DNA from: Hypericum androsaemum
Taxonomy: Eukaryota > Streptophyta > Magnoliopsida > Malpighiales > Hypericaceae
DNA length: 64,000 nucleotides
Assembly: GCA_963995505.1 (NCBI GenBank)
Contig: OZ023198.1
Span: forward strand, 6,100,558-6,164,557
Reading direction: 5' to 3'
The notes beneath the pieces were generated by a model that saw nothing but the letters and a program-made list of their open reading frames with translations, was not told the origin of the DNA and did no database searches. This document shows positions 22,381 to 34,425 of the stretch, piece after piece (within the stretch, counting starts at the first letter, position 1; the number at the start of each line of letters is the position of its first letter). Made by a program: the position numbers and the translations under genes.

Positions 22381-22786
22381 TTATCAGTTTCTTAAAGCGT
22401 GGATTGAGCTTAACGGTCTTTACACCAGTGACTTCAAATTTATGAGTCGCTCAACTCGTAAACTCGCTCATTTCTTTTCCAAACAAAGGGTTCACTCATT
22501 ACTAAATAGAGTGACTTTCACCATCTAATGTGCATCACTCCACCATTTTGCCTAACAGCACGACGCCGAAATAGATTTTTTTGTGCAAATAAGCTCCAAC
22601 TGCCAAAACCTCTCATTAATAAAAAAATCAAGCTTCCTGTCTGGACGGTGTGGCTGGACCACCTCCTTTTCACGGAGAGGTAATGCTTGTGGACCAGTCG
22701 TATATTTTGACTATCTGGATCGAGAAAAAAAATTCTACTTATTTATTCTAATTCTTTTTTCTATATTTAAACTTTAACGTTCTAGG
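22381..22786. other. Intergenic; no supported gene
   Basis: Short frames only, with no recognised motif. Confidence 0.35.
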
Positions 22787-25633
22787 TTAAAAAATTGCCC
22801 TCAACACAAGTTTGTTGTAAACCAACAGAGTTGTTCTAGTTTAGAAAAAAGAATTTAGAATAAAGAATTAGAATAAATGAGTAGAATTTTTTTTTGTTCC
22901 TGTCGTGGGGAATTTTTGTGTGAGAACGAGTTTGAAGTGGTCGTCTCAAGAGCGATCGAACAAAAGGTAAGAGGAGAAGAAATATGGGGGAAAGGAGAGA
23001 CGATATAAATTGGAATTTGTGGAGGATAAAAGAATTGGTGGAGGAGCATAAACTTTATTAAGAAATTAAGGGGCGGGAGAATGGGAGAACCGATGCGAGT
23101 AGCATGGTTGTACGGTAGTTATATGTATTATTTCGTGTGTTGTTTGTGTGGTGTCCCATGCCTACGCTCAATCTCTCCTTATATAGAGAGACTCTAAACT
23201 TAGTCCTGACCTAATATAGGAAAATCTAGCCTAATACAGGAACCTGGACCAATATAGGAAAACCTGTCTCTTGCCGTTGTCGGCTGATTTCAGCCATGTT
23301 TCTACATCATTTTCCACACGTGTGCACCTACCGAGCCGGCGTGTGACTTGAGAACTCTACTTGTATCTGAAATCTTTAACGAACAAGGTTAAACCGGTAC
23401 ATTAAGTTGTTACTTCATTGTACTCTTACTTGGTTGAAGACTTGACTTTGTCGTCCTTTACCTTATTTTTTGTGTGCACGTCTTGGCACCCCAGCCAGAA
23501 CACTTTTGGTTGTTGAAGGAGCATTAGTCACAACGTTCTTGCAATCACCATGCCCCCGGCTGAGGTAGAATGTCCACCGATACTCCGACAGTAGGCTTGC
23601 CTCCTGGTGTCTTTTCATTGAGTTGGGACAGAATTGGGCAAGTGCAAGAGGCTCACTGCGCGTGGAATAAGTCGGGACTTAGTTTTCTACAGTGGTTTGC
23701 TCGGTGAAGGTCCTAAAATTCTCTTTACTGGTGAAGGCCCAAAGATTTCCTTAGCCGACGGAGGCCCTAAGATGTCTTTTGTATTTGATATGGCATTTAG
23801 AGTTATCTCTGTCGCTGATTAGACTTGTGTTGGGAATCACTCCTCCTTTCCAATGAATGCTGACCATGCAAACTCGATGGTGGTGGTGTTGGCAAATGGT
23901 TGACCAGTCATTTGTTTGACTTCTCGGTCAATCATGATAAAGTATTGCATATATTCGTCAAATTATGTACGACCGTGTCATTTCGAGTCTCAAAATCGTG
24001 GAATTCAAAGACTATACGGTCTTCGATTTCACGTACGCTACTTGATACTACCTTCACTGGGTGATTTGATACAGAATTAGCTACATGTGTTATCGTAAAT
24101 TTGACGATCTTAAGTCTTCTTTCCAAATCTTGAATCGCCTCCTCATTAATGGGAATTGACATTAGGCATTTAAGGTATTCTATTAATTTGTGCCACATAG
24201 TCATGCTCAAGGTTTTATTATAGTTAAACCAAAGTATTCCAACATGTTGCCTTCTAAACCGGCCTCCTCATCATCCTTGAACCTACTAAACTGACCTCCT
24301 CGTCATCCTCTCAATTAGCAGCTTCGAAGCAATAAATATACGACAACCTTTCCTCATAGTCATCAAAGATGTCATCCTTTTTAGATTGACTAATTTTTGG
24401 TATTTGGCCTTGACATTCTATTCCAAACTTCAATTGAGACATTTTTAGTGTCCACATAAAGAGGACATATAGAACTTCAACTTTAAGTAAAATATGGTTC
24501 TTCAGATTCAACTTGTAAAAAGACCCAAATGCCCTCCAAAGCCGACTGAAATTCACAATCAATAATGACAAGTCTTTAGTATTTCGGTCGTAACTTTTTG
24601 GTCAAACTCCAATTAGGGCATTCTTGGTGTCCGTAGAAGAAAAACTGATCTTTAATTTTGCCTCTAATAGGTAACTTCAAATTTAGCTCGAAAAAAGGCC
24701 AAAATGCCCTTCAAAGCCGACTGACCTTGTGGGATGTCTTCTTTAATCACAAGTAAGAACAAACTTTGTCTCTTTTGAGAAAGGAGTAGAAATTTTATGC
24801 TCATAATGTATTTTTCAGGCACACAAGTCACTCTTATTAGACGCCCTCCTTAGTTTCAGCGAGCGGCCAAAAATATGTTATAGAAATTTTTTGTGCGAGA
24901 ACGTCGAAACGAACTTGAGAACAAGTCTAGAGTGGTTGTCCCAAGAGCGATCGAACAAAAGGTAAGAGGAGAAAAAATATGGGAGAGACGAGAGAAGATA
25001 TAGATTAGAATTGGTGGAGGAGATAAGAATTGGAGTAGCAAGAACTTTATTGAGAAATTAAGAGGAGGGAAAAAAGAGAACTGATGCGAGTAGCATGGTT
25101 GTAAGGTAGTTGTATGTATGATTTCATATGTTATTTGTGTGGTGTCTCATGCCTTTGCCCAAGTTCTCCTTATATATGGAGACTTCTAACCTAGTCCCGA
25201 CCTATTATAGAAAAACCCGGCCTAATACAAGAAAACCTGGACTAATATAGGAAAACCTAACATAGAAAACCCGTACAGGAAATCTAACTCAACCTAGCCT
25301 ACTTCTTCCTAAGCCGTACTTCGATTGGGGCTCAACCTATCTCTATAGTCCGTGTTCGTCGTGCCTCTTCAAGCTCATCGCCTCCTCTTTTTCCAGATAA
25401 GCCACTTCTGAGCCTAATTTGGAGATGATACAAAAGTACATAATTGTAGATCTACATCTTATATTTCTGTAGCTTTTGAAATCGCATTAATCTAATACTC
25501 CACCAGAAAGTTACGACTATTTTACCGAGGCAAGGTCAACCGCAAATTAATTATCTACTCTAACAATTCCTCGATAAAAAATTGCTCTCAATACAGATTT
25601 GTTGTAAATTGACAAAATTATTCTAGTTTAATA
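22787..25633 (-). mobile_element. Non-autonomous LTR-type element (LARD/TRIM-like), degenerate
   Basis: Two long direct repeats, about 22911-23265 and 24884-25258, share AGAGCGATCGAACAAAAGGT, GATGCGAGTAGCATGGTTGT and CTCCTTATATA. On the minus strand each has a TATATAAGGAGA promoter-like box followed by AATAAAGTT, the order expected in an LTR. The roughly 1.6 kb between them has no gag or pol, only two diverged copies of a segment with CCAAATGCCCTCCAAAGCCG / CAAAATGCCCTTCAAAGCCG. The right repeat extends to a TGTTAGAG terminus (minus strand, near 25566); the left one lacks this part. A second direct repeat pair of about 58 bp (22787-22844 and 25575-25632, CTCAACACAAGTTTGTTGTAA-like) lies outside. 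Boundaries are approximate. Confidence 0.5.
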
Positions 25634-26032
25634 AAGAAATTTTCACAACTTAAACTTTTTTATTTGGCACTGTTACAAATTTTGGAATAATTTTGCTACT
25701 TAAGAATATCTTATTTAACAAGAATCTAGATTAAATTAATGCAGTAGTTATCGAGGTTATCGATCTAAAAAGAATGGAAAAAGTCTATTTTTAGTATCCT
25801 GCGATATCACAAAAAATTATTTTAGTACCCTGTGGTAAAAAATCTATCAATCGAATCAAACCGTACCTAATTAACATCACTTAGGTCCGCGGGCAGCTGC
25901 CCAAATCCTGCGCTTCCAAACGGCAGCATTTAGTGTACAACGTGGCGTGCTACGTTGGATTTTCTCAGCAAATTATAAGTATTACTTGGCAAGATGGAAA
26001 ATTATGAAAAATTAGTTATTTGTTTAAATATA

Positions 26033-26453
26033 TGTTGAATAACTTGAGCTATTCTTGTTACTTTTTATGCCTAAGTGTAATTGCAGGTTCTTCAGGAGCT
26101 GCTGCAGTTCTCTTTGGTTTTCCTGGCATTTAGAATTATTGCAGAAGCTTCAAGGATTTGGATGAACATCATCCTTGATATTCATCCTTGACCAGATGAT
26201 TATTTTTATGCCCAGAACCAAACCAGACTCTCTTTTACTGTCCTAAGTCAACTAGTTTGTACTTAGGATTATTTTATTCTTTTATTTAAAAGAGAGCTAG
26301 CCGTTGTTGCTGCAATGGCTAGCAGGCTGTCAAATCACCATATTCCTCTCTCCTACTTTCCATTATATTCTCCTCCTTTAAAGCCTCTTAATGAGATGAA
26401 TAAAAATTAAGTTGGTTGAGTTCATTTAATTCTCATACTCACCAGAAATTTCA
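26033..26453 (+). repeat. 5' LTR of Copia 1
   Basis: 421 bp, TG...CA ends, similar throughout to 29273-29663 apart from several indels. Confidence 0.88.
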
Positions 26454-26466
26454 TGGTATCAGAGCC
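26454..26466 (+). other. Primer-binding site of Copia 1
   Basis: TGGTATCAGAGCC directly abuts the LTR end and is the standard initiator-methionine tRNA primer site of plant Copia elements. Confidence 0.92.
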
Positions 26467-26483
26467 TTTAAAAGATCACCAAA

Positions 26484-27320
26484 ATGTCTGAAATTCCTCC
26501 AAATACTAATTCTGCTGCCACAACAGAAATCATAAATATAAATCCCTCAAAGAAAACCATAACCTTTGAGAGTGAGAGTAGCACCCACCTCAAATTTATA
26601 CCAACTCTTCTAAATGGATAGAATTATCTGTCTTGGACAAAGGCTGCCAGAATGATCCTGAATACCAAAGGTATGCTGGGTTATGTCACTGACAGAATGA
26701 GTTCAGGCTTATGATCTTAAATCAGTTCAACAAAAAGATTAAGATTAGATAATGGAACTGAATACTTAAGCATGTTTAAACTGCTTAAAGAGTTGGGGAT
26801 TATGCATCAGAAGTCATGCACGTATACTCCTCAACAGAATGGTATGGCTGAGAGGAAGAATCGTCATCTTCTTGAGATAGCCAGAGCCATTAGGTTTTAA
26901 ATGAATGTGCCTAAGAATTTTTGGTATGATGATGTTTTGACCTCTTACTATCTGATTAACAGAACTCCTAGCAAGAACCTAAAGTTTAAATCCCCTCTTA
27001 AGATTCTCTTTCAAAGACCTATAACCTTGATCATCTTAAAACTTCTGGTTGTGTTTGTTTTACTCTTGTTCCAAGTATGAAGAGAGATAAACATGATCCT
27101 AGGACTGAGAGATGCATATTTCTGGGTTATTCTTTTATCACAAAGGATTATAAATGCTATAATCCTAAGACTAAGCAAAAGTTCCTCTTAAGGGATATAA
27201 CTTTTGTTGAAAATGAAGCATTTTATGTTTACAAGCTTCCTGCAGAGTACATTAATGAGTTTCAGGGGGAGAAAAGTGCTAGTGAAACTCAAGATATCAA
27301 CAGAGTGAGAATCTCCTACT
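26484..27320 (+). pseudogene. Copia 1 gag start joined to integrase remnant
   Basis: MSEIPPNTNS starts a Copia-type gag, with ...NYLSWTKAARMILNTKGMLG after an in-frame stop. It is followed after a deletion near 26740 by integrase core sequence (RLDNGTEYLSMFKLLKELGI, YTPQQNGMAERKNRHLLEI) with a stop at ARAIRF. From 27077 the frame continues with the pre-RT spacer (HDPRTERCIFLGYSF) and ends in a stop near 27320. Confidence 0.75.
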
Positions 27321-27394
27321 AAGACATCTATCCAGAAAATACTCCAAGTGAATCTCAAGTTGAAGGAGAAGATTCTGAAATTGAAGGAAGGACT

Positions 27395-28450
27395 TTGAAT
27401 GAGGGAATCAACACTAAAACTGACTCAAATATTGAGAACATGGTAATCTCTTCTCCTTCTCCTTTGGTTTATCACAAGAATTCAAAAGTTTCAAAAGAAA
27501 GGTTTGGGACGAACAAAGAGAACAGTAGGCCTCTAAGCAATAATGAGGTAGAATTTGCTGAGTCAGATCAACCTGATCAAGAGAAGTGGATAAGAAGATC
27601 CCTAAGAGTCAGAAAGCCAATCAACTACAAAGGATACAATATAAAATTGTATCCAATGGACAAGTATGTCTCTTACAACTCAATCTCCAAAACTTATAAT
27701 TATTTTCTGAGTAAAATAGACTTCGGAGATGAACCTAAAAGCTATGAAGAGGCTAGAAATTCTAAAGTTTGGCAAATGGCTATGGAGGAGGAGCTTGGTG
27801 CCATTGAAAGAAATAAAACTTGGATCCCTGCTGATCTTCCCCCAGGTAAAAAAAATGTCAGTAGCAAGTGGTTGTTTAAAGTTAAGTACAATAATAATGG
27901 TACTATTAAAAGATACAAGGCTACGTTAGTTGCTAGAAGTTTTACTCAAACCCCTGACATAGACTATTCTGAGACTTTTGTACCAGTTGCAAAGATGAAC
28001 ACCATTAGAACTCTCATCTCTCCAGCTACTAATTCTGATTGGCCACTTTATCAAATGGATGTGAAGAATGCCTTCCTCCAAGTTACCTTGGAGGAAGAAA
28101 TTTTTATGGAACCTCCCCAAGGACATCCTATGATTAAGCTGGGAAAAGTGTACAAACTTAGAAAGGCCATTTATGGTATAAAACAGTCACCTAGAGTCTG
28201 GTATCACAGATTGTGTAAAGAATTACTATCCCTAGGATTTAAGAAATGCTATGCTGACAATACCTTGTTCACCATTAAAAATTCTAGAGAAAACATTGTC
28301 ATGTGCATGTATATTGATGATATCATTATAACTGGTAGCAATCTGAGAGGTATAGAACATCTAAAACTTGCTTTGAAAGGTAAATTTGATATCAAAGATC
28401 TTGGCAAGCTCAAGTACTTCCGAGACATAGAATTTGCTTATTCTGAATAG
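27395..28450 (+). pseudogene. Copia 1 reverse transcriptase (RVT_2), truncated by stop
   Basis: 351 codons with RVT_2 landmarks: WQMAMEEELGAIERNKTW, VSSKWLFKVKYNNNGTIKRY, DYSETFVPVAKMNTIR, YQMDVKNAFLQV and the catalytic MYIDDIIITGS (YIDD rather than YVDD). A TAG replaces a codon after DIEFAYSE, ahead of the rest of the domain. Confidence 0.85.
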
Positions 28451-29265
28451 GGTATACACATGTGCCAAAAGAAGTATGTGATAGACCTTCTTAAAGAGAC
28501 AATGAAGCTAGAATCTGCCCTAGCTGATACTCCTCTTGAGTTTGGGATAAAATTCTCTCTAACTGAAAGTAATCTTATGACCAAAATTTATAGCTTTTAA
28601 AGACTTGTGGGTAAGCTGATCTATTTGACTATTACCAAACCTAAAATATCCTATGCTGTTAGTCTGATCAGCCAAGCCATGCATAAATCTAGGATTAGCA
28701 ATGTTTTTATTGCTGAAAGAATTATGCATTACCTTAAGTCTAGTCCTGGTTTGGGATTAATGATGAGGAAGGCTGGGCAGATGAAGATCTCTGTCTTCTC
28801 TGATGCTAGCTATGCTAGTGCCCCTGGCAGTAGATCCACAAGTGGATTCTACTCCTTTGTTGGAGGGAATCTGGTCACTTGAAAAAGTAAAAAACAAGTT
28901 GTGGTTTCTAGATCTTCTGCAGAATTTGAGTATAGAGCTATGGCTCTTACTGATTGTGAGCTAATATGGTTAAGACAACTGGTTACTGAGCTTGGTTTTC
29001 CTCAAAAGGAACCTATGTTAATGTTTTTGTGATAATCAATCTGCTATATACATTGTAGCTAACCCTGAGTTTCATGAAAGAACTAAACATATTGAGGTTG
29101 ATTGTCATTATGTGAGAGAAAAGTTTCAAAATAAAGATATTCCTACTCCATACTTATGCAGTAATGAGCAAACTGCTGATATCTTTTCTAAAGCTCTCAA
29201 TCCTAGTCAGTTTCAATATTTGTCCAGCAAGTTGGGTTTGTATAACCTATATAAGCCCAACTTAA
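28451..29265 (+). pseudogene. Copia 1 RNase H region, broken
   Basis: Contains the Copia C-terminal phrases LIYLTITKPKISYAVSLIS, FSDASYASAPGSRSTSGFY and [15 protein letters not shown] in different frames, separated by stops and a frameshift near 29030. Confidence 0.75.
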
Positions 29266-29272
29266 GGGGGAG

Positions 29273-29663
29273 TGTTGAATAACTTAAACTATTATTGTTA
29301 CTTATTATGCCTAAGTGTAATTGCAAGTTCTTCAGGAGCTGCTGCAGTTCTCCTGGCATTGAGAATTACTGCAGAAGCTTTAAGGGTCTGGATGAACATC
29401 ATCCTTGACCAGATAATTATTCTCATGCTTAGAACCAACCAGAATCTTTTTTATTATCCTAAGTCAACTAGTTTGTACTTAGGATTATTTTATTCTTTTA
29501 TGTTCAAAAGAGAACTAGCCGTTACTAGTGCAATGGCTAGCAGGCTATCAAATCAGCATATTCCTCTCTCCTATTTTCCATTATATTCTCCTCATTTAAA
29601 GCCTTTTAATAAGATGAATAAAAATCATGTTGATTGAGTTCATTTTACTCACCAAAAATTTCA
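29273..29663 (+). repeat. 3' LTR of Copia 1
   Basis: 391 bp, preceded by the purine tract AAGGGGGAG. It lacks short segments present in the 5' LTR. Confidence 0.88.
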
Positions 29664-29817
29664 ATATTCCTCTCTTCTACTTCCTCCTCTCCTCTCTCTC
29701 TCCTTCTTCATCCTCCCCTCTTTGAACGAATTAATTTCCAGCATAGATTCAACAACAAAACCTTCATCTTCATCTAATTTCATGAACCAAAACCAGGAAC
29801 AGAATAAAAATTAAATG

Positions 29818-30250
29818 GGAACTACTGAATCTTCTTCCAATGAATCCAATTTCCTGGCGAAGCTAGTGGACAACGAAGATGACCCCAACAAGCAGACTTT
29901 GTGGGCCTACAGGAATGTTGCCGCCCTCTTTATCTAGATGGGTGCTTACCGCAGGGGCCCATCCACCTTCTTCATCATCAGCTTCGCCTCCAAGCCCCTT
30001 TACGGCCCTCGAGGTTCCCCCGGGGTCTTCAACGTGGGCCTACATCGCTACAGCCACTCTACCAATTGGACCTTCTTCTTCAACATCAACGAGTACCTCT
30101 ACCTCCCCGACGGCGGCTCCCTGAAGCAGAGGAAAGAGAAATCCAAACCCACCAATTTCTCTCAATTGATTCTTCCCTCTCATCTCCTCTTCAAAATCCC
30201 AAACCCTACATCTTCCCAAAATCCCCTAAAATCTCCTCCTGTTTAAGACA
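29818..30250 (+). pseudogene. Unidentified gene-like fragment inside the inverted-repeat element
   Basis: The frame starts MGTTESSSNESNFLAKLVDN and runs to TLWAYRNVAALFI-stop. It then continues in the same frame as MGAYRRGPSTFFIISFASKP through TNWTFFFNINEYLYLPDGG. It is markedly more GC-rich (C-rich) than its surroundings and looks like genuine coding sequence interrupted by one TAG. I do not recognise the family. The position between the inverted repeats suggests a captured host fragment. Confidence 0.4.
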
Positions 30251-31033
30251 TCGTCGGGGCTTAGGACATCGGCGACCAGAGTTGGTACATAGTCGTTCCA
30301 TTGTGGGCTTGCCCTAAGTGTCTCATAGACTTCCTTGACGAATCTCTAGAAGCTATTTTAGTTTTCTCTTGTACCCTTTTTTCATAACTTCGGTTTTTTG
30401 TTTTCATTTTTAGTTAATTTTCTAGGAAGCTTCAAGAGCCTTTGATGGTTTCGGGGTTTAAAATTTTGTTATGAGCTTTGTAATTTAAGGGAAAGAGATG
30501 ATGTTGGGTGGCTTGGAATTCGGCGAGCAGGGGAAGAATATGAATATGATACCATGTTTAATTGAGAACTCACCTTTTGAATATGATTCCCTGGTTGTTA
30601 AATTGATTAGGGTTTGGTGGGTTTTGTATATTTAAATAGAAGACTTGATTGGATATTATAAAGTAGCTGGTATTATTTGGATACTTTTGAGGTGGCGACA
30701 ATAGGAAAGAAGGAACTACGTGGCATGTCGATCTGGACGGGCGGGTCCGGAAAGCTATCTGTGGACCTAAGTGATGTTAATTGACTACAGTTTGACTCGA
30801 TTGATAGATTATTTTATCACTGAGTACTAAAATAATTTTTTACGATACCACAATGTACTAAAATGAACTTTTCTCAAAAAAAAAAACCTAAACGAAACGC
30901 GAATCGGTTTCAAACCGTAATTGCGGTCAGAGAACCCAACATATTAACCCATTAAAATCCGGCGTGTGGTCAAACCTGAAAAAAGGTCCCGTCCTCGCAT
31001 CGCATCGGCAAGTAGAGAAAGAAACGAGGAGAG

Positions 31034-33301
31034 ATGAGGCCGGCGGCGAGATTGGCGGTATGGGTGTGTATGATCGCGACGTTGGCGGTGATGGCGACGG
31101 CGGGATTCCAATCGGACGAGCTATTACTGGACGAGGAGGACTCGCTCTCTCCGCCGGCCCCCATCGATACTCCAACTCCTAGCAGTACAAGTACAAGTAC
31201 GCCTTCTCCTCCGACCGGTAGTAGCAGTAGGAGGAGGTTCTCGTCGTCGGATCAGGACTCGCAATCCAAGATCCAGTTCACGCTGGACCACGCCTTCGGC
31301 CCACTGGACTCCGATTTCGCCCCCGCCGGCGCCTTCTCCGCCCGCATCAAGCCTAACTCCCACGGCTCCCTGGTTCTAACCCCTTCCTCTCCTCTTTGTT
31401 TCTTTTCTTTTTTTTCTCGATTTTGCTTTTTTTTGTATTATTAAAGCTCTCATTCATTACAGAGCCTCATCAAGCTGCGGTTTTCGAGGAACTCGCTCTC
31501 GGATTCCGACAAGCAGAAGTTCCAGGTGACCTAGTGATCAAATCGTGTGTTTTTAGCTGCTCGTTAGGGTTTGGTTAGTGATGTATGCGGTTATGTTCGT
31601 ATTTGTTGTATGCAATCTCAGAAACTGTTGGAAGAAGACGATTACTATAGGATAAGGCTTCCATCCAATGTCCTTAGTCCTCCAGGCAAGGACTTTGTCA
31701 CCTCCTCCGTCAAGGCTGTAAGCTCCTTGCCCTTCGTTAGTATCGTGTAATAAGCGTCATTGTCATGTTCCTATTCTCGTTGATGCCTTTACCGTTCTTT
31801 TGTTGCCTTCTTTTCCAGAGGTGTCTTCCTCGAGATGGCTTGGATGAGCTTTTCTTCATACACATGGTATCTTAGTCATATCACTTGGCTTCTCTTCTCG
31901 TCTGAGTTAGTAGCTACTACGTTTCATTTGGCATGGTTTTGAACTCGTTTTCCTATGTTGCAGGATGGTACCAACATTTTGGCAGTAAACTATGGTGCTC
32001 CTGGTGCTTGCCCCTATCCACGCCAACTCAAGCTAGTGAGTCATTGCTATACTTTTGCTTCTTCGTCCTCCAGCTTAACAGTGAGGGAACTAGAGGGCAC
32101 GAATTTATCGTGCATTGAAACTTGTGAATTTCTGCGACCTACATGTCTTTGCAAGCTGCTTCCCTTCCATTTACCACTTTGTAAATCAAATGAGTAACAT
32201 AAAAGATGAGATTGCTCTGTATCTCTATCTTGTCATCTTGCCCCTTCGTGTTTTTTTTTGTTTGCCTAAAATTGGATTTAAACTAGTTACTTCGATTGGA
32301 AATAGTTGTTTTGACATGCTGATTCGTTTTGTTGAAGAGAGCTCCTCCAGTTGACTGTCCTTGATTTTATTTATTTCCTAAAAGAGTATTTACGCGAATT
32401 CTTTATAAAACTCGAACATGGGATGACTATCTGCTCTATGGATTCTCATTTTCACTTTAATTTCTCCTTTCTTTCACAGCCTGGAAAGTGGTCATTCAAC
32501 TCGCATACAGTTCTGAAGAATGCTGATGCTGCACCTAGGTAAGAATGGATGCTCACTGATTCTTTTCTCTATGTGCCATTTTTCTGACCTTCCAATGTCA
32601 GACCTCTAGACATTTGTCTTTGTAAAAATTTTCCACAAATAAAGTAGCTTGTAAAATTTGTTCTCCTCATATTTCCATGATGCTGTTTTCATCGGCATGT
32701 TGTGAACCCCAAAGATGGTTCCTTTTGTACTTTGCGACCGACTGATCCAAAATCATGCCTGATCCATTTGTCCTTGCTGCTGAGCTTCTCCATTTCTATG
32801 TGCATTCCCTCTCTGCAGAACGCCATTGTTTGCTGAGGCTACTATTATTGGTGGGGAGAACGTTGAGGGTGAAGCTTTACCACCACAAGAGAGGTCCTTC
32901 TGGGCTAAATATGTAAGTGAACGGTGAATTTATTTTTTTGGATCAGCATGGAGTTGATTTGCCAATTGCCATGCTACTCTAGGATACTATCTTGCCCTGG
33001 GGCTAGCATGAACAGTGGAAACACTCTGTGTGTCATGCTAACTTCAATCGAAAAAATTTAGATACTATACATGGAAGGCAGTTGTACTCTTTGGGGAAAA
33101 AAAGCAGAATCTGTTTGACATCTAATGAACTACTTTTTCTTTTCTTCTTCTCCCTGGCAGTGGATGTACCTGATCCCCCTTGGATTGATTGTGATGAATG
33201 CCATGACCCAAGCGATGAATGTGCCAGAGGAAGGTCAGGCAGGTGCCCAGCAAGGTGGTGCTCCCCAACGTGCGCCCAGCTCAGCTGTTCGAAGAAGATG
33301 A
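31034..33301 (+). CDS. EMC10: ER membrane protein complex subunit 10
   Basis: Eight exons: 31034-31372, 31463-31525, 31622-31717, 31819-31866, 31964-32035, 32480-32538, 32819-32912, 33161-33301, giving 303 residues. EMC inserts tail-anchored and multipass proteins into the ER; EMC10 is a lumenal subunit with one C-terminal membrane helix. Evidence: a signal peptide (about 1-24, ending TAGFQSDELL), the domain phrases IQFTLDHAFGPLDSDF, YYRIRLPSNVLSPPGKDF, CLPRDGLDE, LAVNYGAPGACPYPRQLKL and KWSFNSHTVLKNADAAPR, and the helix WMYLIPLGLIVMNAMTQA followed by a Gln/Ala-rich tail ending AVRRR. A Ser/Thr/Pro-rich spacer at about 38-65 is longer than I expect for the family. All splice joins keep frame. 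Confidence 0.93.
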
Positions 33302-34425
33302 GTGTGTCGATTGTTCAGTTTCCCAGAGTACGAGAGTAACCATTGGGGACTGCCTGTTAGGGAAACGGATTTGTCATCCAATCTTTTACTGATTCGACAC
33401 CACTGGAGACCGTTCCAAGTTTTGTAAATTTTGTAGAAGACGATAAGCTTTATTTCCAGCAGCAATCTGCTAGAATCTTTCAACTGGCTTCATGTCCAGT
33501 TTCTTGGGAGAATCTTCCCTTAAACTGTTTGCGATTCTCTTCAAACTCAAATAGGAAACTTTGTGGTGTAATATTCATGAAGTAAGCTTGTGGTATCTGG
33601 TGTTATGATGTAGCCCTTCGGAGAACGAGGACAAAGGTGCTTCTTAATGAAGATCGCGGATCTTATGTTACTTGGTTTTGTTGCTTTTACAGCATATTTA
33701 TCGGTATTGAAGTGGGATCTCACCAGAGTCAGAAGTAGCCAATCAACTTGAGGATGTCTGAGATGAAATGGAAGGCAGTTGGTTGGATTTGGGCAAGATG
33801 TGGAGGAAGGATGAGAAAGGAAAAGCAACCAGAGGCCCACAGGCACAAATGATGCACCTGGTGGTAATCCTCCCATGGGACATTGCTTCCCACTCTCCAA
33901 TTCCTCGACCCCCACTACCGTGAGTTAGTAGGCAAGTGGACACTAATTTTCTTTTGAACGAATGTGGTCGATTAATCAACATTTAAGTCAGATCGAACTA
34001 TAAAAATGGCTCGACTAGTTTAGTGGGTGCCCCATGCCCATGATGTGCTCATCATAGTTGTAGTCATGACCACTGCGCACTGGCTACCAACTAAAAGCCC
34101 AAGCTTGCTTCTCAAAGCTGTCTCCTTTCTATCACCTGGTCAGACTTTTTCTTTTCTCCTAAGATTAGGATACATGATAAAGACGACCAGGATTTTGAAG
34201 ATGGGAACACACAGCAGATTGTATTCAGACATTAAAATCATTCATTGAAGATTATTTAGTACATGCAATGGGATACATATATAGCAGTGAGCTTTTCCAC
34301 TTCTCTCCCTTCGAATTACAACAGAAAATGGGTACAACAACAATGCAAGCAGAACCGGCTCCCAAGTCGTCGGAGATGGATGCTTCAACAATTCCGGGAA
34401 GATAGGAGAGTGTCCAGAATCCTCT
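33302..34425. other. Convergent 3' ends of EMC10 and calreticulin genes
   Basis: Holds both 3' UTRs and unique sequence with no supported gene. Confidence 0.45.

Larger units (their letters stand above)
26033..29663 (+). mobile_element. Ty1/Copia LTR retrotransposon, internally deleted
   Basis: 5' LTR 26033-26453 and 3' LTR 29273-29663, both starting TGTTGAATAAC and ending TTTCA. A tRNA-iMet-type primer-binding site follows the first, and a polypurine tract precedes the second. Flanking atata and atatt fit a 5-bp duplication with one mismatch. LTRs differ by several indels, so the insertion is old. A gag start near 26485 is followed almost at once by integrase sequence, so most of gag and protease is deleted. 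Integrase and RT parts carry stops. Confidence 0.9.
25776..30875. mobile_element. Inverted-repeat (MULE-like) element carrying a nested Copia
   Basis: The left end 25776-25955 and right end 30705-30875 are inverted repeats: AAAAAATTATTTTAGTAC and ATTAACATCACTTAGGTCC occur at the left and, reverse complemented, at the right. Removing the Copia (26033-29663) leaves about 1.47 kb. Flanks are A-rich (aaaaagaat against aaaaaaaaa), compatible with a 9-bp duplication but not decisive. The remaining interior includes a gene-like segment at 29818-30250. Confidence 0.55.
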
